64,000 bases of DNA from an uncultured Caulobacteraceae bacterium. GTDB taxonomy: Bacteria; Pseudomonadota; Alphaproteobacteria; Caulobacterales; Caulobacteraceae. The stretch's first letter is position 1. Each line of letters starts with the position of its first letter. The notes beneath the pieces were generated by a model. It made no database searches and was not told the origin of the DNA. It saw only the letters and a list, made by a program, of their open reading frames with translations. Shown here piece after piece: positions 1-9,942 of the stretch. Location: NCBI GenBank assembly GCA_903872075.1, contig CAIQJF010000034.1, forward strand, positions 62,001-126,000. The letters run 5' to 3'. Made by a program: the position numbers and the translations under genes.

Positions 1-1
1 C

Positions 2-379
2 ATCGATGACGAGGGCTACGGCAACATCGTCGGGCGCATCAAAGACATGGTCATCCGCGGCGGCGAGAACCTGTTCCCCCGCGAGATCGAGGAATTCCTC
101 TACAGGCATCCCAAGATCGCCGATGTCCAGGTGGTGGGGGTTCCCGACAAGCGCTTCGGCGAGGAACTTTGCGCCTGGATTCGCACCCATCCGGGCGAGA
201 TCCTGGACGAAGCCGAGGTCCGGGCCTTCTGCGACGGCCAGATCGCCCATCACAAGATTCCCCGCTATGTGCGGGTTGTGGATGAATTCCCCATGACCGT
301 CACCGGCAAGGTGCAGAAGTTTCTGATACGCGAGACGATGATCACGGAGCTTGGTCTTACCATCGAGAAAACAGCGTGA
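2..379 (+). CDS. AMP-dependent acyl-CoA synthetase/ligase, C-terminal part (5' truncated by window)
   Basis: Frame open from window start; [23 protein letters not shown] and TVTGKVQKF are ANL-superfamily C-terminal motifs. Confidence 0.93.
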   Translation: MDDEGYGNIVGRIKDMVIRGGENLFPREIEEFLYRHPKIADVQVVGVPDKRFGEELCAWIRTHPGEILDEAEVRAFCDGQIAHHKIPRYVRVVDEFPMTVTGKVQKFLIRETMITELGLTIEKTA

Positions 380-416
380 GACAGCCCCCTGTCATTGGCG
401 AGGCGGCGACCTGACG

Positions 417-2795
417 ATGGACGCCACGGCCTACAACCGCTCCAGTCGTATCCAGGCGCGCTTCACCGGCTTCATGCTGGTGGTCGGTTGCGTGCTGCTG
501 GCGATGGTGTCGCTCAACTCGGATGGCGGGCAGACCCTGACGACGGTGAAAATGCTGTTCACCGTGGGCACCTTTCTGACGGGTGTAGGTTTGGCGGCGG
601 CGGTCTGGAGTCGTCAATGGCTGCTCTATCTTGTCAGCATCGGACTGATCGCCGTCGGCCTGGCGGCGATAGCTTTGCTCCTGATCTTCCCCGACCCCGC
701 CGCTGATCCATTCCTAATGCAGGCCGGGCTCTGGCAGGGCGGCCCGGTGCCGCTCTCGGCCGGCTGGGCGCGCCTGGCGATGGCCGGCGTGACCATCTTC
801 ACGGGCCTGGCGATGCCCTTCGCCTGCTCTCGCCGCAATATGGTCGCGCTTGCCTCGCTGACCTTTGTCCGTATCAGCCTTTGGGTCGGGACATTCTGGC
901 AACTGGCCTATGTGGTGCTCGGCGGTCGCTTCGATCGTCTGTTCGAGCACTCGGCCGGCGTAATCCAGCTGGTCCTGGTTCTGGTCTGGGCCGGCTCGTG
1001 GGCTTTCCTGCTGCGGGGGGAACGCCGTTGGCTGCGCACCCTCACCGAGGCCGACCGCAGCGTTTCCCTGGCACGCCTCATCATTCCCATGTCGCTGGTT
1101 CCGGTGGTCGGGGCCTATGTCACCGTGTTCGGGGCCGGCGTCGGGGGCTTCGCGCAAAGCGTCGGGCCTCTGCTGAACGTGGAGATAAGTTCCGTCGCCC
1201 TGCTGGTGGTCAGTTCCGCCGCCTTGCGGGAGTTGTGGCGGGAGCGCCGCCAGCGCGAGAGACTGGCCAATGCCTTGGAACGCTCGCCGGTCGTCGTCCA
1301 TTCGGAGGAGGGGCTGATCGAATATTGGCCGCAAGGCTGCGAGGCCCTGTACGAATACTCGGCGCAGGAGGCTGTGGGACGGCGTGGTCTTGAACTGCTG
1401 AAGACCGAGTACCCGATTCCGATTCCCGAAATCGAGTCGGCGCTGCGACGAACAGGCGAGTGGGCCGGCGATATCCGCCAGGTCACCAAGAGCGGTCGCC
1501 GGCTGTGGATCGCCACGCGCATCGTCGTCGAAGCGCCTGGCGGCGAGCAGGAGCTCAAGCTGGTCGAGACCCTCACTGACATCACCGACCTGAAGCTTGC
1601 CGACGCGGCTCTGCGCGAGACCACCGACAGCCTCTCCCAGGCCGTGGCGACGTATGAGCTGGGAATCGTCGATTATGACGGCGCCACCGGCCGGACCAGC
1701 TTCTCCAGCGAATTCGAACGAATCATCGGCGTGGCGCCCGGGGCGCTGGGGAGCGACCAAGAAGAGGCCTGGAAGCTCTTCCTCGCCGAAGAGGAATACG
1801 GGCGCATGATGGATTGGGTCCGGGAGGATATCGCCAGGCAGGCCACGCGCCGGACGCTGACGATGAAGGCGCGGCGCTCGGACGGACAGGTGCGGGACCT
1901 GCAGGGGATGCTGCGTTACCGGTTTTCCGACGACGGAAAGCTGCTGCGCATGGTGGGCATCTATATGGACGTCACCGACCAAATTCGGGACCGGGCCGAG
2001 GTCGCGGCCCGCGGCGCGCGCCTGATGGCTCTGCAGTCCGAACTCACCCACACCTCGCGCCTGTCGGCCATGGGCGAGATGGCCGCCGCCCTGGCGCACG
2101 AGCTCAATCAGCCGCTGACGGCCGTTGGCAATTCGGTCGGTGCGATCGAACTGATCCTCAAGGACGACGACAAGCCGGTGGACGATAAGGTTCGCCAGCG
2201 GGTGCTGCGGGCCGCCCGTCACGCCGCCGCCCAGGCGGTGCGAGCCGGGGAGATCGTGCGGCGCCTCCGCGAGTTCATCTCGCGCGGCGAAGCCGACACC
2301 CAGGCCGAGGACCTTTCCGAGCTCATCGAGGACGCGGTGGCCTTGGCCCTGCCCAATCCCGCCGCGGCGGGAGTTGAGATCAAGAAAGCGATCAGCCCTT
2401 ACGCCTCGCGGATTCTGGCCGACCGGATCCAGATTCAGCAGGTCCTGGTCAACCTCGTGCGCAACTCTGTCGAGGCGATGAGGGATCAGGAGACGCCTCG
2501 CAAATTGACAATCACAGCCACGCTGGTGGAGGGCATGGCTCAGGTCCGTGTGACCGACACCGGGCCCGGTGTGCCGCCAGCATCGATTCAGACGTTGTTT
2601 TCTCCATTTCTATCCACCAAGCGAGACGGAATGGGTGTTGGTCTATCCATCTGTCGGCGTATTATTGAAACCCATGGGGGAAAGATGTGGTTCGAGCCCG
2701 CCGCGACCGGCGGGGCCGGCTTCAACTTTACCCTACCGGTGATACCGAACGAGGTGTGGGATGTCGGAGTCCAGGCTGGTACATATCGTCGATGA
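417..2795 (+). CDS. Membrane-anchored PAS-domain sensor histidine kinase (FixL-like)
   Basis: N-terminal hydrophobic helices, two PAS-like regions, H-box AMGEMAAALAHELNQPL, N/G boxes (LVRNSVEAM, DTGPGVP, GMGVGLSICRRIIETHGG); start chosen at internal ATG after the upstream gene stop. Confidence 0.9.
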   Translation: MDATAYNRSSRIQARFTGFMLVVGCVLLAMVSLNSDGGQTLTTVKMLFTVGTFLTGVGLAAAVWSRQWLLYLVSIGLIAVGLAAIALLLIFPDPAADPFLMQAGLWQGGPVPLSAGWARLAMAGVTIFTGLAMPFACSRRNMVALASLTFVRISLWVGTFWQLAYVVLGGRFDRLFEHSAGVIQLVLVLVWAGSWAFLLRGERRWLRTLTEADRSVSLARLIIPMSLVPVVGAYVTVFGAGVGGFAQSVGPLLNVEISSVALLVVSSAALRELWRERRQRERLANALERSPVVVHSEEGLIEYWPQGCEALYEYSAQEAVGRRGLELLKTEYPIPIPEIESALRRTGEWAGDIRQVTKSGRRLWIATRIVVEAPGGEQELKLVETLTDITDLKLADAALRETTDSLSQAVATYELGIVDYDGATGRTSFSSEFERIIGVAPGALGSDQEEAWKLFLAEEEYGRMMDWVREDIARQATRRTLTMKARRSDGQVRDLQGMLRYRFSDDGKLLRMVGIYMDVTDQIRDRAEVAARGARLMALQSELTHTSRLSAMGEMAAALAHELNQPLTAVGNSVGAIELILKDDDKPVDDKVRQRVLRAARHAAAQAVRAGEIVRRLREFISRGEADTQAEDLSELIEDAVALALPNPAAAGVEIKKAISPYASRILADRIQIQQVLVNLVRNSVEAMRDQETPRKLTITATLVEGMAQVRVTDTGPGVPPASIQTLFSPFLSTKRDGMGVGLSICRRIIETHGGKMWFEPAATGGAGFNFTLPVIPNEVWDVGVQAGTYRR

Positions 2796-3393
2796 CGATG
2801 AAGCGGTGCGTGAGTCGGCGGCGACCCTTCTGGATAGCGCCGGCTATGAGGCGGAGACCCACGTCTCCGGTGTAGATTTTCTGGAGACCCTTGAGTCGGC
2901 CAAGCCAGGCTGCATTCTCCTCGATATTCACATGCCGGGCATCACGGGCCTCGAGGTTCAGGCTGAGCTTAAGGCCCGCAACGTCAACTGGCCGGTGATC
3001 GTTCTCACCGGGCAGGGCGATGTCGGCATCGCCGTTCAGGCCATGAAGAATGGCGCGTTTGAGTTCATCGAGAAGCCCTACCGCAACGACGCCCTGATGG
3101 AGACTCTCGACGACGCCTTCGAAAAACTCGAGGCCCATACGCAGGAATCCTCCCGTGTGGCGGCCGCCAGGATCCTGATCGACACGCTCACGCCGCGTGA
3201 ACTTCAGGTCATGCAGGCGCTGCTTGGAGGACTGCCGAACAAGCTCATCGCCTACGAACTCGATCTCAGCGTGCGGACAGTGGAGATTTATCGCGCCAAT
3301 GTCATGGCGAAGCTGAAGGCGCGGGGGTTGTCAACAGCCGTGCGAATCGCCTTGGCGGCCGGCGTCCAGCCGCTTCACGAACGCAGTAAGTAA
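2761..3393 (+). CDS. fixJ: FixJ-family two-component response regulator (receiver + LuxR HTH)
   Basis: HIVDDDEAVRES, LLDIHMPG, EKPY; LTPRELQVMQALLGGLPNKLIAYELDLSVRTVEIYRANVMAKL; overlaps kinase 3' end. Confidence 0.92.
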   Translation: MSESRLVHIVDDDEAVRESAATLLDSAGYEAETHVSGVDFLETLESAKPGCILLDIHMPGITGLEVQAELKARNVNWPVIVLTGQGDVGIAVQAMKNGAFEFIEKPYRNDALMETLDDAFEKLEAHTQESSRVAAARILIDTLTPRELQVMQALLGGLPNKLIAYELDLSVRTVEIYRANVMAKLKARGLSTAVRIALAAGVQPLHERSK

Positions 3394-3718
3394 ATTCCTG
3401 AGACGAAATCTGCCGCCATCTCCAAGTCGACGCGCATGGACCGCGCCTTCACGATCGTGAACGGCAGGTCCGAGGCCATGGCGCAAATGCGCCGCCAGGA
3501 TCTTAAACTCGCCGCCGGAGCCCATTGGCTCCGAACGCTCGGATCTGCGGCAATTCATCCCCGTCTCGCTCGAAAGTCTAAAACGCTCCTTGCTCGGTGA
3601 TGCGGGGAGCCGACACGAATCTGCTCCTCGAGTGAAAAGGCCGGAAAGTTCCGCCGGGATAAGTCGGCGCGGTCCAGCCCGCGCAAGCGCCTCGCCGGGT
3701 CTTGGACTTAGCCTGCGG

Positions 3719-4138
3719 TCAGGCCTGGGCCGGATGGCCGTCGCGGATCAAAGTGATCAGCTCATGGCTGCCGAACGGCTTCTCGATGATCTTCACACCC
3801 TGGGCGGGTTCGAAGATCAGGTCGGCCTTGGCCGCGTCTTCAGTCAGGACGATGGCGATGCCCCGCCACAGCTGTGCTCGAAGTTGGCTGACGAAGCCGC
3901 GTGGATCGCGAGGCAGAAGATCGCGGTCGATGATCAGCGTGGACCCCGGCTCAAGCGCAAGGGACGCGAGACCAGTCGCCGGGTCGTGGATGAGCACCCG
4001 CAGATCGAGGGTCTGAAGGGTCAGCTCCAGGGAGATGGCCAGGGCCTCCTCCGCGACTGACACCACCACAGGGGCCCGAGTTGTATTGTTTTTCGACGAG
4101 ACCAATGCACCAATCCGTTGCGCGACCCTAAACTCCAC
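3719..4138 (-). CDS. Stand-alone response-regulator receiver-like protein, divergent
   Basis: TLIIDRDLLP (beta3 Asp) and IIEKPF (Lys) resemble a receiver fold; no output domain; start uncertain. Confidence 0.6.
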   Translation of the reverse strand: MEFRVAQRIGALVSSKNNTTRAPVVVSVAEEALAISLELTLQTLDLRVLIHDPATGLASLALEPGSTLIIDRDLLPRDPRGFVSQLRAQLWRGIAIVLTEDAAKADLIFEPAQGVKIIEKPFGSHELITLIRDGHPAQA

Positions 4139-4241
4139 CCCAGCGAGGGAGGGAGCGTTGCACCCTACGGGATTGGCGCGGCAGACCTAGTTTGTGTTTA
4201 TACTTAGGTATCAGGTTGGCGACGATTTTGACCTCCTTTTC

Positions 4242-4277
<36 letters not shown>

Positions 4278-4385
4278 CGTTGTGGCCGGATTCTTTTGGT
4301 CGCCGATTTCAGCAGGAGGACACGACCGCATGAGCTATCAAATCCGCCGGCGCGGGCGTCCTGCTCCAGCCCGCCAAGCGTCACG

Positions 4386-5636
4386 ATGATGCTTCGATCA
4401 CTGGACGCGGAGCGCGTCCTGGTCGAATTCCGGCCCGGACTCAGGGTCTATCTCCAGGGCGCGATCGGTGAGCCACTGGTCCTGCGCGACATCCTGGCCG
4501 GCGCGCCCGATCGGCTGGCTGGGGTGCGGCTGACCGCCTGTCTCTTGCCGGGTATGAACGAATTTGACTACGGTGCCCTCGCCGGCGACCTGGAGGTGAC
4601 GACCTTTCTTCTCCCAACCGCGGCGCGAGGCTCGTTCGAGGCCGGCCGTACACGCGTGCGACCCTTGCCCTATTCCCAGATTGCCGCTGCGTTCGCCGCC
4701 GATCCGCCTTTCGACCTGGCGATTTTCCTTGTCACGCCACCCGACGCCGACGGCGACTGCTCCTTCGGTCCTCTGGCCGATTTTCCGAGGCTGATCTGGC
4801 CGCGGGCGAAGCGAGTCATGGCGTTTGTGAACCCGCGCCTGCCCAGGGCGCCCCGAGGCCCGAAGATCCCCTTCGCCGCGATCGACGTCGTGATCGACGC
4901 CGAGGGGCCTTTCATCACGGGTCCGGATGGCGAGGCAGGCGGTGACCTCGGCCGGATCGCCGACCTGATCGCGGGCTTGATCCCTGACGGCGCAGCCATC
5001 CAGACCGGAATCGGCGGCGCGCCGGCGGCGGCCGTTGCGCGCCTGACCGATCGCAGAGGGCTTGTCGTGCGATCGGGCATGGTCACCGAGGGGTATCGCA
5101 CGCTCATGGAGGCCGGCGCGCTGGATCCGGATGCCGACCACATCACAGGGCTGGCGCTCGGAACCGAGGACTTCATGCGTTGGGGCGCGGAACGGTTCAT
5201 TTTCGCCGACGCCACAGTGACCCATGGCGCGGCGGTGCTGGCGGCGACCCCCCGGCTCCACGCTCTCAATTCGGCCCTCGAGGTGGATCTGTTCGGTCAG
5301 GCAAATCTGGAATGGCGTTCGGACCGCTTGGCCAGCGGTCTGGGTGGGGCGCCCGATTTTGCCGCCGCCGCCCGCCGATCCAGCGGCGGAAGGGCGGTTC
5401 TTGCGCTGCCGTCATCCGCGAAAGGCGGCGCGCTATCCCGCATTGTCGCCCGCCTGGAGGCGCCGACGGTCTCCATTCCCCGCGACGACACCGACCTGGT
5501 GATTACGGAATACGGCGTGGCGGATCTGCGCGGGACGGGCCTGGATGAGCGGGCCGAGAAGCTGATCGCCATCGCCACGCCGGCTCACCGCGACGGGCTC
5601 GCCGCAGCCTGGGACGTCATGCGCCGGGCGATGTGA
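4386..5636 (+). CDS. Acetyl-CoA hydrolase/4-hydroxybutyrate CoA-transferase family protein
   Basis: IQTGIGGAPAAAVARL, GMVTEGYRTLMEAG, LVITEYGVADLRGTGLDERAEKLIAIATPAHRD typical of family; ATG at 4386 preferred over the track start inside the repeat. Confidence 0.88.
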   Translation: MMLRSLDAERVLVEFRPGLRVYLQGAIGEPLVLRDILAGAPDRLAGVRLTACLLPGMNEFDYGALAGDLEVTTFLLPTAARGSFEAGRTRVRPLPYSQIAAAFAADPPFDLAIFLVTPPDADGDCSFGPLADFPRLIWPRAKRVMAFVNPRLPRAPRGPKIPFAAIDVVIDAEGPFITGPDGEAGGDLGRIADLIAGLIPDGAAIQTGIGGAPAAAVARLTDRRGLVVRSGMVTEGYRTLMEAGALDPDADHITGLALGTEDFMRWGAERFIFADATVTHGAAVLAATPRLHALNSALEVDLFGQANLEWRSDRLASGLGGAPDFAAAARRSSGGRAVLALPSSAKGGALSRIVARLEAPTVSIPRDDTDLVITEYGVADLRGTGLDERAEKLIAIATPAHRDGLAAAWDVMRRAM

Positions 5637-5645
5637 TCTCGTTGA

Positions 5646-6125
5646 TCACCTGATCGAGAGAATCTCGACCTCCTGGCCGGCCAGCATCGCGGTCTCGCCC
5701 ACGGGTTTGCCCAGCAACGCCTGTGCCAGGGGTGAGATATGCGAGACGCTGCCGTTCGCCGGGTCGGCCTCGTCCTCGCCGACGATCCGGAAGGTCTGGC
5801 GGCGTCCGTCAGGGCGTTCGAACGTTACCGCCGCCCCGAACTGCACCACATCTCTGTCCGGGTTCGGCGTCAGCAGGCGGGCGCTCGCCCGCCGCGCGGC
5901 GTAGTATTTCAAATCGCGCGTCGCCCGGGCCATGGCGGTGCGATCGGCGTCGATGCCCTCCTGCGACCGCGCCGCGGTCCAGGCGGCCCGCGCCTGGGCG
6001 AGCGCGGCGTCAAGCGCGACCAAGCCCTCCGTCGTCACCAGATTAGGGTGTGGCGAAATGGGCCGGTCCGGCAGGTCTGCGGCCGCGGCTTCGGCGTCCT
6101 GCTCTTTGGTAAACGCGACGCTCAT
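5646..6125 (-). CDS. GreA/GreB-family transcription elongation factor
   Basis: LVTTEGLVALDAALAQA N-terminus and VSHISPLAQALLGKPVGE C-terminal motif. Confidence 0.85.
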   Translation of the reverse strand: MSVAFTKEQDAEAAAADLPDRPISPHPNLVTTEGLVALDAALAQARAAWTAARSQEGIDADRTAMARATRDLKYYAARRASARLLTPNPDRDVVQFGAAVTFERPDGRRQTFRIVGEDEADPANGSVSHISPLAQALLGKPVGETAMLAGQEVEILSIR

Positions 6126-6153
6126 GGCGCCGTCAGCTTCGGCTGGGTGCCGG

Positions 6154-6789
6154 TCAAGTCACCGGCCAGTTGGCGCGCGGCATTTCGAACATGGCCTCCG
6201 GCGTGATCTCGGCATAGTCGCCCAGGCGGCCAGCCCGCAGAATCGGATGGGCGGCGGCCGTGTCATAGAGCCCATCCTTCAGGTAGGCGCGGTCGATGTG
6301 GACCGTGACCACCTCGCCGAGAATCAGCCATGTGCCAACCTTTTCGCCGCCAAGGCGCTCGAGCTGGATGAGCTGGGTGAGTTTGCATTCGAAATTCACC
6401 GGGCTTTCAAGCACGCGTGGCGGCGCCACGCGCAGCGAGGCCGCGCGGGTCAGGCCCGCGACGTCGAACTCATCGATCTCGGCCGGGGCGGGCGCGCACG
6501 TCAGATTCATTTCCTGCGCAAGCGCCTTGGTCGCCAGGCTCCAACAGAACTCTCCCGTGTCGGCCACATTGGCCACGGTGTCCTTCCAGCCGATCGTCGA
6601 GAAGCCGATCACCGGCGGGTAGTAGTTGAAAGCATTGAAGAAGCTGTACGGCGCCAGATTCGCCAGGCCGGCCTTGTCGACAGTGGAAATCCATCCGATG
6701 GGACGCGGGCCGACGATGGCGTTGAACGGGTCATGCTTGAGGCCGTGACCATGCAAAGGTTCGTAGATGTGGGCGGTGGCGTCAGCCAT
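6154..6789 (-). CDS. Flavin reductase-like domain (FMN-binding) protein
   Basis: PRPIGWISTVDKAGLANLAPYSFFNAF...PPVIGFS motif. Confidence 0.9.
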   Translation of the reverse strand: MADATAHIYEPLHGHGLKHDPFNAIVGPRPIGWISTVDKAGLANLAPYSFFNAFNYYPPVIGFSTIGWKDTVANVADTGEFCWSLATKALAQEMNLTCAPAPAEIDEFDVAGLTRAASLRVAPPRVLESPVNFECKLTQLIQLERLGGEKVGTWLILGEVVTVHIDRAYLKDGLYDTAAAHPILRAGRLGDYAEITPEAMFEMPRANWPVT

Positions 6790-6962
6790 GAATCCTCTTA
6801 GACAGGTTCTGTGGGCGTTCGGGGGGTGAGCACTATGACAAAAATACGCGGCTGCGAAGGCGACATTGAAAAGTTCGCTGACGGAGCGCTTATTTCGCTA
6901 CAGGTCTTGTTTTCACGCCGAGTCTTTGCTTAACACTCCCGCTTCAAAAGCTGAGGATTCCC

Positions 6963-7421
6963 ATGGACGAAAACACTGTTCAAATGACTCTCGAAAAGAC
7001 CACCGAGATTGTCGCCGCGTTTGTCTCAAAGAACCAGACCTCCACCGCTGATCTGCCGGCGTTGATCCAGGCGGTGCATCGCGCGCTGACCGGGATTTCG
7101 ACCGCCGCGCCCGAACCCGAGCCCCGGAAGGAACCTGCCGTGCCCGTGCGCCGGTCGATCACGCCAGAGTTCCTGATCTGTCTCGAAGACGGCAAGACGT
7201 TCAAGTCGCTGAAGCGGCATCTCCGCACTAAATACGACCTGAGCCCCGAAGACTACCGGGCCAAGTGGGGCCTGCCCAAAGACTACCCGATGGTCGCGCC
7301 TAACTACGCCGCCGCCCGCTCCGCCCTGGCCAAGAACATGGGCCTCGGCAAGGGTGGACGTCAGGCCGCCGAAGTCGCGCCTGCGCCCAAGGCCCGCCGC
7401 GGCGCCAAGGCCGCCGGCTAA
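6963..7421 (+). CDS. MucR/Ros-family transcriptional regulator
   Basis: ITPEFLICLEDGKTFKSLKRHLRTKYDLSPEDYRAKWGLPKDYPMVAPNYAAARSALAKNMGLG. Confidence 0.95.
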   Translation: MDENTVQMTLEKTTEIVAAFVSKNQTSTADLPALIQAVHRALTGISTAAPEPEPRKEPAVPVRRSITPEFLICLEDGKTFKSLKRHLRTKYDLSPEDYRAKWGLPKDYPMVAPNYAAARSALAKNMGLGKGGRQAAEVAPAPKARRGAKAAG

Positions 7422-7537
7422 GCCTTCCGCTTCGGCAGCGCGTCACCCTCCATCGGGCGCGAATGCGGCCGGTTCAAGGGTGACGCTCGTTCCGGCCCGA
7501 AGGGCTGGATTCTGACGAACACAGGCGGTCGTGCGGA

Positions 7538-8107
7538 ATGACACCTGAGATATTGCATCGCGAGACGGCCTACGCGGGCTATTTGACCGTGGAGCGGCTG
7601 CGGCTGCGGCTGCCCGACGGTGGCGAAGCCATGCGCGAGATCGAGTCGCACGGCGACGCCGTGGCCGTGCTTCCCTATGACCCCGCTACCGGGGTTGCCC
7701 TGATCGTCCGGCTGCTGCGCGCGCCGGCCTTCTTGCGGGATGGGGAACTCGCGCTTGAAGAGGCCTGCGCCGGCATGATCGAGGCCGAGCCTGAGGCGGA
7801 CGCCGCGCGTCGTGAAGCCCTTGAGGAACTGGGACTGAAGCTCGGGCCGCTCGAACCGATCGGCCGGGTGTGGTCGAGTCCTGGCGTCTCCACCGAGCGG
7901 GTGTCGCTTTTCCTGGCGCCCTATGCCCATTCCGATCGCGTGTCGCCGGGCGGCGGGGCCGCCGGCGAACATGAAGGGATCACGGTCATCGAGCGGTCCC
8001 TGGCGACGCTCGCGGGGGACGCCGCTGCTGGCCGGCTGACTGACCTGAAACTGCTGACCTTGGTTCTCGCGCTGCAGGTCCGCCGGCCCGACCTCTTCGC
8101 CGGCTGA
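7538..8107 (+). CDS. NUDIX hydrolase (ADP-ribose pyrophosphatase-like)
   Basis: Nudix box ACAGMIEAEPEADAARREALEELGLKLG. Confidence 0.9.
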   Translation: MTPEILHRETAYAGYLTVERLRLRLPDGGEAMREIESHGDAVAVLPYDPATGVALIVRLLRAPAFLRDGELALEEACAGMIEAEPEADAARREALEELGLKLGPLEPIGRVWSSPGVSTERVSLFLAPYAHSDRVSPGGGAAGEHEGITVIERSLATLAGDAAAGRLTDLKLLTLVLALQVRRPDLFAG

Positions 8108-8133
8108 CGTCGCGAGTCGCGAGGCGAGCGTCG

Positions 8134-9789
8134 CTATTTGCCGATATTGCTGGTGCGCCGGATGAAGGCCGCGGTGTCGTCATGCAGGGCCTTCAGGGAA
8201 GCCTCATTGGCGTAGACCATGTGGCCCGACGGGTAGTAGCGGTAGTCGATATTCGCCTGCAGCTTCGCCGGGATCGGCAGGTGGTGCATCTCGTACCATC
8301 CTTCGTAGAAAGGTGTGGCCAGGTCGTAATATCCTCCGGTGACAAGCACCTTCAGCTGAGGATTGAACTTCAGGGCCACGGCCAGATCCGGCATGACGTT
8401 CAGAGGCCCAGGGAAGCCCTCCGGCGCGCCAGGTTGAACGTGCTGGAAGCTCCAGAACCGACCGACATTCGCGAACGGCTTGAACGCTTTGCCGGCGCCG
8501 TAGCCCAGTTGGGAGCGGGCGTAGTCGTTGAAGGCTGAGACATAGGCCGAGCTGAGCGCGGCCGATTGTGGATCGTAGTCGGCTTCCTTGCTCAAGGGGT
8601 CGATGTCGGGGCCGGCGAAGCGCGTGTCCAGGCGACCGGTGGTCAGTCCCTCGTCATCGCGCAGCATTTTCTCGAACATGCCCCCGGTGATCCGCAGGTC
8701 GGCCTTGAGCAAATAGGGAACCGGCAGACCGATGAAGTGACTCAGCTTCGCGGCGACGGCCTGGCGGCGGGCGGGGTCCAGTTCGGCGCCGGCCTGCAGG
8801 GCGCTGGCGTAGTCGCCGATGGCGAAAACCTCGGCGTCCTTCAGGAACGCCTCAAGGCTGTCGGGCCGCTCGCCGGACACCTTGTGATGGTACCAGGCGC
8901 TCGCGGCGTAGGTCGGCAGGGCGGTGATATAGGCCTGATCCGAGCCGGGATTGGCCTGGGGGCCGTCGACGCTGAGGCCGAAGTTGAGGATCTGGGAGAG
9001 AAGGATTACGCCGTTGAAGTCGACGCTGTGCTCGGTTTCCAGCGCGCTGACCACCACGGCCGAGCGGGGCGTGCCATAGCTTTCGCCGAACAGATACTTC
9101 GGGGAGTTCCAGCGGCCATACTGGCCCAGGAAGCTGAGGATGAACTGTTCGAAGGCGTGAGCGTCCTGATCGACACCCCAGAAGGCCTTTTCCTTGTCTT
9201 TGCCGGCGATGCGGCTGAAACCCGCGCCCGGCGCGTCGATGAACACCAGGTCACTGGCGTCGAGCAGGCTGTAGGCGTTGTCCACAACGCCGTACGGCGC
9301 CGCGGGCGTGTGATCGCCGTCCTTGGTCACGACCCGGCGGGGTCCGAAGGCGCCCATGTGCAGCCATACGGTCGAGGAACCGGGCCCGCCGTTGTAGATG
9401 AACGTGACCGGGCGTGAGGTCGCCGGAACGCCCTTCTTGAAATAGGCGACATAGAACATCGAGGCCTCGGGCCCGCCCCCCGCCTCGGGGCCCTTGTCGC
9501 CCTTTTCCTTGTCGTCCGTCTTGGCGGTGTCGCGAGCCGCGTCGTCCCAGGACCTGGGGTGCACGATGAGGGTTCCGGCCACGGCCTTGTAGTCGATGCG
9601 TGCGCCCTCCACCGTCACCGACCCCTCGCTGGCGACGCTTTCGGGCGTGAACAGGCCCGGCGTCTTGTCAGTCTGCGGCTTGGCGCCCTCCGGCGCGGGT
9701 TTCACCGCGGGTTCGGCTCCCGCGACGGCCGCAGCCGACAGCAGCGATAGCGACGCAGCGAAAAGCAGAGCCTTTTTCACGAATGTCAT
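8134..9789 (-). CDS. Serine carboxypeptidase-like peptidase (S10 family), secreted
   Basis: Signal peptide MTFVKKALLFAASLSLLSAAAVAGAEP; NGGPGSSTVWLHMGAFGPRRV; FGESYGTPRS; GYYDLATPF; SGHMVY. Confidence 0.9.
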   Translation of the reverse strand: MTFVKKALLFAASLSLLSAAAVAGAEPAVKPAPEGAKPQTDKTPGLFTPESVASEGSVTVEGARIDYKAVAGTLIVHPRSWDDAARDTAKTDDKEKGDKGPEAGGGPEASMFYVAYFKKGVPATSRPVTFIYNGGPGSSTVWLHMGAFGPRRVVTKDGDHTPAAPYGVVDNAYSLLDASDLVFIDAPGAGFSRIAGKDKEKAFWGVDQDAHAFEQFILSFLGQYGRWNSPKYLFGESYGTPRSAVVVSALETEHSVDFNGVILLSQILNFGLSVDGPQANPGSDQAYITALPTYAASAWYHHKVSGERPDSLEAFLKDAEVFAIGDYASALQAGAELDPARRQAVAAKLSHFIGLPVPYLLKADLRITGGMFEKMLRDDEGLTTGRLDTRFAGPDIDPLSKEADYDPQSAALSSAYVSAFNDYARSQLGYGAGKAFKPFANVGRFWSFQHVQPGAPEGFPGPLNVMPDLAVALKFNPQLKVLVTGGYYDLATPFYEGWYEMHHLPIPAKLQANIDYRYYPSGHMVYANEASLKALHDDTAAFIRRTSNIGK

Positions 9790-9942
9790 CCCCCGTCCGT
9801 GTTTGACGCCTCGCAATGTAGAGCCTCGGCGACCGACCACAAGAACCCTTTATCTGGACGGCGATCCCTCCTATGCGACGCCGGACGGTCGTCGCCGCGG
9901 CCGGCCGGAGGGCCCATCATCTCGATCATCTCGATCATCACG

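Noticed and set aside
714-2222. 502-aa ORF antisense to the histidine kinase
   Set aside because: Overlaps kinase catalytic motifs; composition is shadow-like.
3394-3718. Possible small ORFs or gene remnant between fixJ-like gene and receiver-like gene
   Set aside because: Short ORFs without recognisable motifs; cannot distinguish from spacer sequence.
9915-9942. Short ATCATCTCGATCATCTCGATCATC repeat before the membrane protein at 9943
   Set aside because: About three imperfect 9-bp units; too short to call functional.
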